DNA from: Streptosporangiaceae bacterium
GTDB lineage: Bacteria > Actinomycetota > Actinomycetes > Streptosporangiales > Streptosporangiaceae
Length of the DNA stretch: 45,416 nt
Direction of reading: 5' to 3'
Assembly: GCA_019245115.1 (NCBI GenBank)
Contig: JAFARZ010000238.1
Span: 1-45,416 of the forward strand
Part shown: piece by piece, positions 39,753 to 45,416 of the stretch
How positions within the stretch are numbered: the stretch's first letter is position 1
Layout of the letters: every line of letters begins with the position of its first letter
Made by a program: the position numbers and the translations under genes
Notes under the pieces: model-generated
The model's database searches: none
The model's input: only the letters and a program-made list of their open reading frames with translations
Told to the model about the DNA's origin: nothing

Positions 39753-41180
39753 TTATCCCAGGTCGATCTGCGGGTAGAGCGGATGCTTCGCCATGAGGTC
39801 AGCGGCCCGCTCGGACACCTCGTCGGTCACCCGTTTGTCCAGGGTGTAGCGCACCTTCGATCCGGACGCGCTTATGGTGGCTTCGAGCACGGTCACGATC
39901 AACTGGGCGACTTCGTCCAGCTCGCCGGTGTCCAGGCCCCTCGTGGTCAGGGCGGGCGTGCCGAGTCTGATGCCCGAGGTGTACCAGGCCCCGTTGGGAT
40001 CCCGCGGGATGGCGTTGCGGTTGGTCACGATCCCGGCGTCGAGCAGCGCCGACTCTGCCTGCCTGCCGGTGAGCCCGTAGCCGTGCACGTCTAGCAGCAC
40101 GATGTGGTTGTCGGTGCCGCCGGTCACCACTGTCGCGCCGCGGCGCCGCAGCCCGTCGGCGAGAGCGCGGGCGTTGTCGACGATCTGCCGGGCGTAGCTG
40201 GCGAAGCCCGGCTGCCGGGCTTCGGCCAGCGCCACGGCCTTGGCCGCCATGATGTGCCCGAGCGGGCCGCCGAGTACCATCGGGCAGCCGCGGTTGACCT
40301 GCTCGGTCAGCTCCGCCGAGGACAGCACCATGCCGCCCCGCGGTCCGCGCAGTGACTTGTGCGTGGTGGTGGTGACGATCTGCGCGTGCGGGACCGGGTC
40401 GAAGTCACCGGTCAGCACCTTGCCGGCGACCAGGCCGGCGAAGTGTGCCATGTCCACCATGAGGGTCGCGCCCACCTCGTCGGCGATCTCCCGCATGATC
40501 GCGAAGTTCACCAGGCGAGGGTAGGCGGAGTACCCGGCCAGCAGGATCAGCGGGCGGAACTCCCGTGCCGCCGCGCGCACCTGGTCGTAGTCGAGCAGGC
40601 CGGTATCCGGGTGGGTGCCATAGCTGCGCTGGTCGAACATCTTCCCGGAGATGTTCGGCCGGAAGCCGTGGGTGAGATGGCCGCCGGCGTCCAGGGACAT
40701 GCCGAGCAGCCGCTGGTCGCCGAGTTCGCGGCGCAACCGCGCCCAGTCCTCGTCGCTGAGTTCGTTGACCTGCCTGGCTCCCGCGTTCGTCAGCGCCGGG
40801 CTCTCCACCCGCTGCGCGAGGACCGCCCAGAACGCCACCAGGTTCGCGTCGATGCCGGAGTGCGGCTGCACGTAGGCGTGGTCCGCGCCGAACAACTCTC
40901 GCGCGTGCTCGGCGGCGACGGCTTCGACGGTGTCCACATTCGCGCAGCCGGCGTAGAAGCGGTGGCCGATCGTGCCCTCGGCGTACTTGTCGGTCAGCCA
41001 GTTTCCCATTGCCAGCAGGACCGCCGGGGACGCGTAGTTCTCGCTCGCGATGAGCTTGAGCGAGCCGCGCTGGTCAACGAGTTCCTGCTCGATCGCGGCG
41101 GCGATCCGCGGTTCCACCGCGCGGACGACGTCCAGCCCGGCCCGGAAGGCGGTGGTCTCTCTGGTCTCGTTGGACGGCAT
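39753..41180 (-). CDS. glyA: Serine hydroxymethyltransferase
   Basis: This encodes 475 residues from the ATG at 41180, with GGAGG six bases upstream. Core motifs include [15 protein letters not shown] (about 41-55), the PLP Lys in [14 protein letters not shown] and the substrate region ASENY. A 50-residue insertion after [16 protein letters not shown] ([17 protein letters not shown]...) is typical of the longer actinobacterial paralogue. It interconverts serine and glycine with tetrahydrofolate. It lies downstream of ltp3 on the same strand after a 133-base gap holding a 12-bp minisatellite. No direct steroid role is known. Confidence 0.93.
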   Translation of the reverse strand: MPSNETRETTAFRAGLDVVRAVEPRIAAAIEQELVDQRGSLKLIASENYASPAVLLAMGNWLTDKYAEGTIGHRFYAGCANVDTVEAVAAEHARELFGADHAYVQPHSGIDANLVAFWAVLAQRVESPALTNAGARQVNELSDEDWARLRRELGDQRLLGMSLDAGGHLTHGFRPNISGKMFDQRSYGTHPDTGLLDYDQVRAAAREFRPLILLAGYSAYPRLVNFAIMREIADEVGATLMVDMAHFAGLVAGKVLTGDFDPVPHAQIVTTTTHKSLRGPRGGMVLSSAELTEQVNRGCPMVLGGPLGHIMAAKAVALAEARQPGFASYARQIVDNARALADGLRRRGATVVTGGTDNHIVLLDVHGYGLTGRQAESALLDAGIVTNRNAIPRDPNGAWYTSGIRLGTPALTTRGLDTGELDEVAQLIVTVLEATISASGSKVRYTLDKRVTDEVSERAADLMAKHPLYPQIDLG

Positions 41181-41262
41181 GTGTCCTCCACTGTTTCGCG
41201 CCTGTCGCGTCCCATCATCGCAGTCGGTGGTGGTGGCCGCGGTCGGCAGGTGCGGGAGAACG

Positions 41263-41322
41263 CCTATGGCGTGGCCTGTGGCGCGGCCTGTGGCGTGGCC
41301 TGTGGCGTGGCCTATGGCGTGC
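41263..41322 (-). repeat. 12-bp tandem repeat over the ltp3 stop
   Basis: There are five units of CCTGTGGCGTGG with few changes (41263-41322). The last unit covers the ltp3 stop codon (41312-41314), so the C-terminus of Ltp3 lies at the edge of the array and copy change could alter it. It lies in the gap before glyA. Confidence 0.8.
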
Positions 41323-42475
41323 TGGCCACCACCCACATCGAGAAGTACTGGGAGCCGCCGCCGTAGGCGTGACCGAGCGCCACCCGCGCGCCGTCGACCT
41401 GGTGCGCCCCCGCCTTGCCCATGACCTGGAGCGCCGCCTCGCCGAACCGTAGCAGCCCGGACGCCCCGATCGGGTTCGACGACAGGACCCCGCCCGAGGC
41501 GTTCACCGGCAGCCGGCCGCCGATAGCCGTCTCTCCCGCCTCGGTCAGCTTCCACCCCTGGCCCGGCTCAGCAAAGCCCAAGTTCTCCAGCCACATCGGC
41601 TCATACCACGAAAAAGGCACATATATCTCTGCGACGTCGACCTCCTCCAGCGGCCGCGAGATCCCCGCCGCCCGCCACAACGCCGCGGCGCAGTCCGCGC
41701 CCGCGCGCGGATTCACGTGATCCTTGCCCGCGAACATCGTCGGTTCGGTGCGCATCGCGGTGGCCCTGATCCACGCCACCGGCCGCCCGGCCGCGGTCGC
41801 CGCCTCGGCGGATGAAGCGTCCCCGATGATCACAGCGCACGCCCCGTCCGACGAAGGGCAGGTTTCGTCGTACCGGACCGGATCCCACAGCATGGGGGAG
41901 GCCTGCACCGACTCCAGGGTGATATCGGCCTGCTGCAAGTGCGCGTACGGGTTGAGCGCGCCGTTTCGGCGATCCTTGACCGCCACCATCGCCCCGATGT
42001 GCGACGGCGCCCCCGATCGCCGGATATATGCCCGTATATGCGGCGCGAAGTACCCGCCGGCCCCCGCCACCAGCGGGGTCGAGAACGGCGGGGCTATCGA
42101 CAGCGCCCACATCGCGTTGGACTCGGACTGCTTCTCGAACGCCACTGCCAGCACCCGCCGGTGCACCCCGGACTGCACCAGGCTGGCCGCGACGTTACCG
42201 GTCGCGCCGCCAACCGATCCGGCCGTGTGCACCCGCAGCAATGGTTTGCCGACCGCGCCCAGCGCGTCCGCCAGGTACAACTCGGGCATCATGACGCCCT
42301 CGAACAGGTCCGGCGCCTTCCCGACCACCACCGCGTCGATGTCGTCCAGGCCATCCAGCCCGGCGTCGGCGATGGCCCGGTCCGCCGCCTCGCGGCACAG
42401 GCCCGCGATGGACACGTCCGCGCGCTTGGTGCGGTGCCGGGTCTGCCCGACCCCGAGCACCGCCGCCTGCATCAT
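41312..42475 (-). CDS. ltp3: Lipid-transfer/thiolase-like aldolase Ltp3
   Basis: This encodes 387 residues from the ATG at 42475 (an adjacent ATG at 42472 is equivalent), with GGAGGG five bases upstream. It belongs to the SCP2-thiolase-like family: [36 protein letters not shown] in place of a nucleophilic Cys, and [16 protein letters not shown] at the end. Ltp3 and Ltp4 have been reported to act in breakdown of C24-branched sterol side chains in Rhodococcus. The order DUF35-ltp4-ltp3 matches Rv3521-Rv3523, recalled from M. tuberculosis. The ribosome-binding site lies in the interspersed repeat before it. Confidence 0.87.
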   Translation of the reverse strand: MMQAAVLGVGQTRHRTKRADVSIAGLCREAADRAIADAGLDGLDDIDAVVVGKAPDLFEGVMMPELYLADALGAVGKPLLRVHTAGSVGGATGNVAASLVQSGVHRRVLAVAFEKQSESNAMWALSIAPPFSTPLVAGAGGYFAPHIRAYIRRSGAPSHIGAMVAVKDRRNGALNPYAHLQQADITLESVQASPMLWDPVRYDETCPSSDGACAVIIGDASSAEAATAAGRPVAWIRATAMRTEPTMFAGKDHVNPRAGADCAAALWRAAGISRPLEEVDVAEIYVPFSWYEPMWLENLGFAEPGQGWKLTEAGETAIGGRLPVNASGGVLSSNPIGASGLLRFGEAALQVMGKAGAHQVDGARVALGHAYGGGSQYFSMWVVASTP

Positions 42476-42480
42476 TCTGT

Positions 42481-42669
42481 CCCTCCGCGCCATTTTTCCC
42501 TCCGCGCCAAGGCCTCTTTTTCGCTCCGCGCCAAGGCCTCGCTGCGCTCGGCCGGCTTGGGTGCCACGGCGGGCTCACCGCCCCTTCGGGACGGCAATCC
42601 GCCGCGGCGCTCGCTTTCGCTCGCTTCCTCCGCGCCAGGACCTCGCTGCTCACGCTTTCGCTCGTTCAT
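42481..42669 (-). repeat. Interspersed GC repeat carrying the ltp3 ribosome-binding site
   Basis: This 189-base element fills the gap between ltp4 and ltp3 and matches the hsaA-hsaD insert at 16554-16700 once reversed. Its 3' end holds three copies of the unit CCTTGGCGCGGAGG or a shortened form; the last gives the GGAGGG used by ltp3. A 65-codon frame (42669 to 42472) starts with an ATG touching the ltp4 stop (TAAATG) and ends by overlapping the ltp3 start (ATGA), so ribosomes could pass through it. Whether that peptide is made is unknown. Confidence 0.82.
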
Positions 42670-43722
42670 TTAGCGGGCCTCCAGGACGCATACCAGGTTC
42701 TGTTGCAGGAGGGGGCCGCTGGTCGCGTGCCCGAGCGCCCGGTCCGCGGCGCCGTCCGTCACGGCTCGGGCCGCGTACCCGATCCGGGCCAGGCCCGCCG
42801 CGAACATCGGGTTACCGCACAGCGCGCCACCCGACGGGTTCACCGTGACGGAATCGCCCAGCCCGAGCGCCGACCGCAGCATGATCTCCTGATGGGTGAA
42901 CGGCGCGTGCAACTCGGCTACATCGACACTCGCGGCCCCCGCCGCCGAACCGGCCGACGCCGCCGAAGGCACGCTCAGCAGGTCACGGGACCCGATCTGC
43001 GCCGAGTCGATCCGGTGCTCGAACCCGGTGATCCAGGCCGGCCGCTCACACAGTTCCCGCGCCCGCGCCCCGGACGCGATGATCACCACCGCCGCCCCGT
43101 CTCCGACCGGGGCGCAATCGTGTGCACGCAGCGGCTCGGCGACGTACGGCGCCTCCAGCAGTTCCTCGACGGAGATCTCACCGGACACCTGCGCCCGCGG
43201 GTTGCCCATCGCCGCGGCACGCGACCGCGCCGCCACCGACGCCAGGTCCTTCTCCGTCCACAGCCCGGCCTCGAGGCCCAGCCGGGCCTGCAGCGCCGCC
43301 AGCGACACCGAATCCGGCCACAGCGGCGCCAGCAGATAGGGGTCAAGCTGCAACGAGAGCACCCGCCGCAGTTGCGAGGCTGACGACTTACCGAACCCAT
43401 AGGCGAGCGCGATCTCCGCCTCGTCGCACGTCACCTTGACCCATGCCTCGTACAGCGCCCACGCGCCGTCCATCTCGACGTGCGACTCCATGATCGGCGG
43501 CACCGCCCCGATCGCGTCCACCGCCTGCACGAACGAGAATGCCCGGCCGGCCAGGTAGTCCGATGATCCGGAGCACCAGAATCCGATGTCGCCCTTGCCG
43601 AGCCCGGTCTGCTCGTAAACCTCGGCGAGGATCGGCACGAGCATCTCCACCCCGGAGGTGGTGCCATCTCCGCGCCGCTCGCACGGTGCCGCCGCGAACC
43701 CAACGACCGCTACGTCATTCAT
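42670..43722 (-). CDS. ltp4: Lipid-transfer/thiolase-like aldolase Ltp4
   Basis: This encodes 350 residues with the same thiolase-like fold as Ltp3: VAVVGFAAAPCERRGDGTT at the start, SHVEMDGAWALYEAWVKV where thiolases carry the nucleophile, and the C-terminal GGALCGNPMFAAGLARIGYA. It has no catalytic Cys at the usual place, as expected for the aldolase-like branch. It lies between the double DUF35 gene and ltp3, all on the minus strand, and presumably forms a complex with the DUF35 protein, as Ltp2 does with ChsH2. The ATG at 43722 has no close ribosome-binding site. Confidence 0.87.
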   Translation of the reverse strand: MNDVAVVGFAAAPCERRGDGTTSGVEMLVPILAEVYEQTGLGKGDIGFWCSGSSDYLAGRAFSFVQAVDAIGAVPPIMESHVEMDGAWALYEAWVKVTCDEAEIALAYGFGKSSASQLRRVLSLQLDPYLLAPLWPDSVSLAALQARLGLEAGLWTEKDLASVAARSRAAAMGNPRAQVSGEISVEELLEAPYVAEPLRAHDCAPVGDGAAVVIIASGARARELCERPAWITGFEHRIDSAQIGSRDLLSVPSAASAGSAAGAASVDVAELHAPFTHQEIMLRSALGLGDSVTVNPSGGALCGNPMFAAGLARIGYAARAVTDGAADRALGHATSGPLLQQNLVCVLEAR

Positions 43723-43764
43723 TTGAACGAACGTTCTGTGCGCTGCCCTCCAAGACCTTCCCCT

Positions 43765-44757
43765 TCACAAGTGCCCGGCGTAGGACTCGTAGGGAGCGTC
43801 CGGCTCCCCGGTCGGCTCGAAGTGGTCGATGTTCCCCGTCGTGATGCCCCACTGATCCCGGGGCTTCCACACCGCGCGGACCCGCATGCCCATCCGCACT
43901 TCGTTCGCGTCGCAGCCGAGGATCAAGGCCTGGAACGCGATGTCCGCCCCGTCCAGCAGCACGGCCGCCGCGACGTAAGGCGGCGCCACTTTCTGCCCCT
44001 GGTAGGGCACGTTCACGATGGCGAACGTGGTCACCGTGCCGACCTCGGGCAGGTCCACGTGCTCGGTGATGGGCACCCCGTCGGTGGGGCAGGTGCCGCG
44101 GGCCGGGATATAGACCTTGCGGCAGACCGGGCACTTCTGGCCCACCAGCCGTCCCTCGGCCAGTCCGCGCAGGTAGACGGCCTCTCCGGGGGAAGCGGTG
44201 TGCTCATAGTGCAGGTTTATGGGGGCGACCAGCATCCCCTCGGTCAGACTGGCCGCACCGGTCTGGAGGACGTCATCTGTGCCGACTGGATCTGTGCCGA
44301 CTGGATCTGTGCCGACTGGCGTGAAGCAGGCGATGTCGCGGATGCTGCCCACGCGTTCAGCCGCCCACTGGGCCTGGACCCGCATTCCGGTTCGCATGTT
44401 TTCCGGCGATCCCGCGTCGACCGCGTGCAGCATCACGGTGTCCGCCCCGTCCAGCCGGATCAGCGCCCAGGCGAACGGATGGGGGAGTGGCTGACCCTCC
44501 AGCGGGTCCGGCATCCACGACCAGGTGACGACCGCTCCTTCGGGGCCCACCTCGACGAGTTCGTCCGGCATCACCGGCTGATGCGTCACCGGGTCGTACT
44601 CGAACGGCGGCGCGTGCACGGTCCCGTCCGCCGCCCGTGCCCCGAGTATGCGCCGGTCTGCCAGGCCCGCCATGAACCGGCTGAGCACCGGACCCAGCGA
44701 CCTCGTGTAGTCGAACCCGATCTCCAGCGGCGCCCGCAATACCTGCCCGTCACTCAC
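43765..44757 (-). CDS. Double DUF35 (zinc ribbon/OB-fold) protein
   Basis: This encodes 330 residues from a GTG at 44757. Two DUF35-type modules are joined in tandem. The first (about 20-150) has lost the zinc Cys residues; the second (about 195-320) keeps CPVC and a later Cys (GQKCPVCRKVYIPARGTCPTDG, split). Such proteins partner thiolase-like Ltp aldolases in sterol side-chain breakdown; the M. tuberculosis counterpart of this place is Rv3521, from memory. Residues 147-161 are a tripled PVGTD linker. The operator 44768-44781 lies 10 bases upstream of the start with no clear ribosome-binding site, so the message may be leaderless. Confidence 0.85.
   Translation of the reverse strand: MSDGQVLRAPLEIGFDYTRSLGPVLSRFMAGLADRRILGARAADGTVHAPPFEYDPVTHQPVMPDELVEVGPEGAVVTWSWMPDPLEGQPLPHPFAWALIRLDGADTVMLHAVDAGSPENMRTGMRVQAQWAAERVGSIRDIACFTPVGTDPVGTDPVGTDDVLQTGAASLTEGMLVAPINLHYEHTASPGEAVYLRGLAEGRLVGQKCPVCRKVYIPARGTCPTDGVPITEHVDLPEVGTVTTFAIVNVPYQGQKVAPPYVAAAVLLDGADIAFQALILGCDANEVRMGMRVRAVWKPRDQWGITTGNIDHFEPTGEPDAPYESYAGHL
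44275..44319 (-). repeat. 15-bp in-frame tandem repeat in DUF35 gene
   Basis: There are three exact units of ATCTGTGCCGACTGG. On the coding strand they give a tripled Pro-Val-Gly-Thr-Asp in the linker between the two DUF35 modules. They are exact, so the expansion is recent. Confidence 0.88.
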
Positions 44758-44767
44758 GTCGCCACTA

Positions 44768-44781
44768 TAGAACGTGTTCTA
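44768..44781. promoter_or_regulatory. KstR-like operator upstream of DUF35-ltp4-ltp3
   Basis: TAGAACGTGTTCTA reads TAGAACACGTTCTA on the other strand, which matches the KstR consensus core. It lies 10 bases upstream of the GTG of the DUF35 gene, placing the DUF35-ltp4-ltp3 operon in the same regulon as kshA/hsaA and fadA5/cyp125. Confidence 0.88.
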
Positions 44782-44793
44782 GTTCCCGGCTAG

Positions 44794-44965
44794 GCCCCAC
44801 CCACGCCCCCGCACCCCCGCGCCAACCCCCCCGCGCCAACCCCCCGGCGCCAACCCCCGCCCCCCCGGCGCCAACCCCCGCCCCCCCGGCGCCAACCCCG
44901 CCCCCGCCAGCACCCGTAGCCCTCGCCAGTCCCCCCGCCAGCACCCGTAGCCCTCGCCAGTCCCC
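44794..44965. repeat. C-rich minisatellites upstream of the DUF35 operon
   Basis: From 44820 to 44905 there are repeats of a 21-base unit around GGCGCC with long C runs (GGCGCC at 44846, 44867 and 44888). From 44906 two 31-base units with CACCCGTAGCCCTCGCCAGT follow (44906-44936 and 44937-44965). The opposite strand carries runs of four to seven G and can form a G-quadruplex. The array lies just upstream of the KstR-like site. Confidence 0.8.
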
Positions 44966-45075
44966 GCGCCGTGCGCCGGCCCGGCGGCACCTCCTCCCGC
45001 GCATCGCGCCAGCCCGGCAGTCCGCCCGACATTTCAGCATTCGTCCTATTTGCGTCGGAGGCGGAGGTGGCTGGC

Positions 45076-45127
45076 GTGGACGATGAGGGTCTCGTGGAGG
45101 ATTGGGTGCCGGTTTTCTGAGCGTTCC
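45076..45127. repeat. Degenerate copy of structured interspersed repeat
   Basis: GAGGGTCTCGTGGAGGATTGGGTGCCGG (split) here parallels the stretch at 45203-45240 of the neighbouring copy in the same orientation, with the hairpin lost (GGTGCCGGTTTTCTGAG instead of the full stem). Two copies of the family therefore lie in tandem at the right edge. Confidence 0.45.
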
Positions 45128-45154
45128 AAACGAATCGAGTTTGTGGCGGGCGGC

Positions 45155-45282
45155 CGATTTGCTGGGTATGACCGGTATGTGACGGCAGTTGCGGTGGACG
45201 ACGTGGAAGATAGGGGCTTCGCGGAGACTTGGGCGCCGGTTTCCGGCGCCATTTCTTCCAGAGGGCTCTAATCTTCCCACTG
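45155..45282 (-). repeat. Structured interspersed repeat, second good copy
   Basis: It is the reverse-orientation partner of 35905-36030. The perfect hairpin GGCGCCGG-TTT-CCGGCGCC is at 45232-45250. Shared flanks include GCAGTTGCG, TGGAC and GTGGAAG on one side and CTTCCAG, GGGCTC, TAA and CTTCC on the other. The outer inverted repeat is less complete than in the other copy. No gene is near. Confidence 0.78.
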
Positions 45283-45416
45283 AGGGACCTTGGTCTTGGA
45301 GGTCTGCCCGGCTGATGTCTGGGTTGGCCGGGGGTGGGCGGAGTGGCTGCGTTAATCAGTTGCGGTGTGTGCTGCTGGAGGGCCACAGTTAGCGGGTCGG
45401 TGGCACAGGCCGCCGA

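Larger units (their letters stand above)
44966..45416. other. Right edge without a convincing gene
   Basis: Apart from the two repeat copies I see no gene. Open frames on both strands here are low in complexity or made of repeat sequence, and none has a recognisable domain or ribosome-binding site. Confidence 0.6.

Noticed and set aside
43725..43737. GAACGAACGTTCT before ltp4 as a further KstR site
   Set aside because: The half-sites do not have the two-base spacing of the KstR core and the gene is already in an operon behind the site at 44768-44781.
44794..44965. Possible CRISPR array
   Set aside because: The units are adjacent tandem repeats without unique spacers and no cas genes are present.
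44790..45386. A minus-strand frame of about 200 codons at the right edge
   Set aside because: Most of it translates the C-rich minisatellite into Gly/Ala/Arg repeats; no start site or domain.

Overview
The window is high-GC DNA from an actinomycete. Evidence includes paired DUF5753/DUF397 genes, an AfsR/SARP-type regulator, NarL-type two-component pairs, a NACHT-LRR protein and a KstR-like steroid regulon. The gene types fit a filamentous actinomycete (Streptosporangiales, Thermomonosporaceae or Frankia-like), but the species cannot be named from sequence alone. I saw no rRNA, tRNA, CRISPR array or complete insertion sequence.

Left part (1-12.9 kb): a gene-poor edge with repeats and a strong hairpin (1-716); a minus-strand operon of a small Tat-signal protein, a DUF4331 protein and a small partner (2694 to 717); a DUF5753 HTH gene with its DUF397 partner (3113-4128); convergent with these, a two-gene unit of an unknown 184-residue protein and a 1046-residue NACHT-LRR STAND ATPase (7870 to 4125), a candidate defence module; a 1048-residue AfsR-type regulator; a quinone-oxidoreductase-like MDR protein and a Nudix hydrolase.

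Steroid block 1 (12.9-19.0 kb): kshA, a small CxxC-protein gene and kshB on the minus strand, divergent from hsaA-hsaD-hsaC-hsaB. These encode opening and degradation of steroid rings A and B: 9-alpha-hydroxylation, 4-hydroxylation of the secosteroid, meta-cleavage and hydrolysis. One perfect 18-bp KstR-type palindrome lies in the 29 bases between the kshA and hsaA start codons.

Middle (19.0-36.1 kb): a tiny membrane protein, a NarL-type kinase/regulator pair, an alpha/beta hydrolase, a DUF1707 gene and a soluble transhydrogenase (sthA), a TetR regulator divergent from a 14-TM MFS exporter across a 26-bp near-palindrome, a second kinase/regulator pair divergent from an ABC ATPase, its permease and a sedolisin-family (S53) secreted protein, then a conserved unknown protein, a DUF1905/YdeI-like protein, a LysE-type exporter, a small secreted Cys-containing protein and a broken AfsR-like fragment.

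Steroid block 2 (36.1-44.8 kb): a fadA5-type thiolase divergent from cyp125 across a KstR-like site; a TIM-barrel glycosidase-like gene; glyA; and ltp3, ltp4 and a double DUF35 (OB-fold) gene behind a third KstR-like site. These act on the sterol side chain, so the two blocks together form part of a sterol catabolic regulon. The right edge (44.8-45.4 kb) is repeat-rich and has no convincing gene.

Two interspersed repeat families stand out. One (16554-16700 and 42481-42669) sits between co-transcribed steroid genes and carries the ribosome-binding site of the downstream gene. The other is a structured element of about 125 bp with a perfect inner hairpin (35905-36030, 45155-45282, with degenerate copies at 142-200 and 45076-45127). 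Several genes also carry in-frame short tandem repeats.
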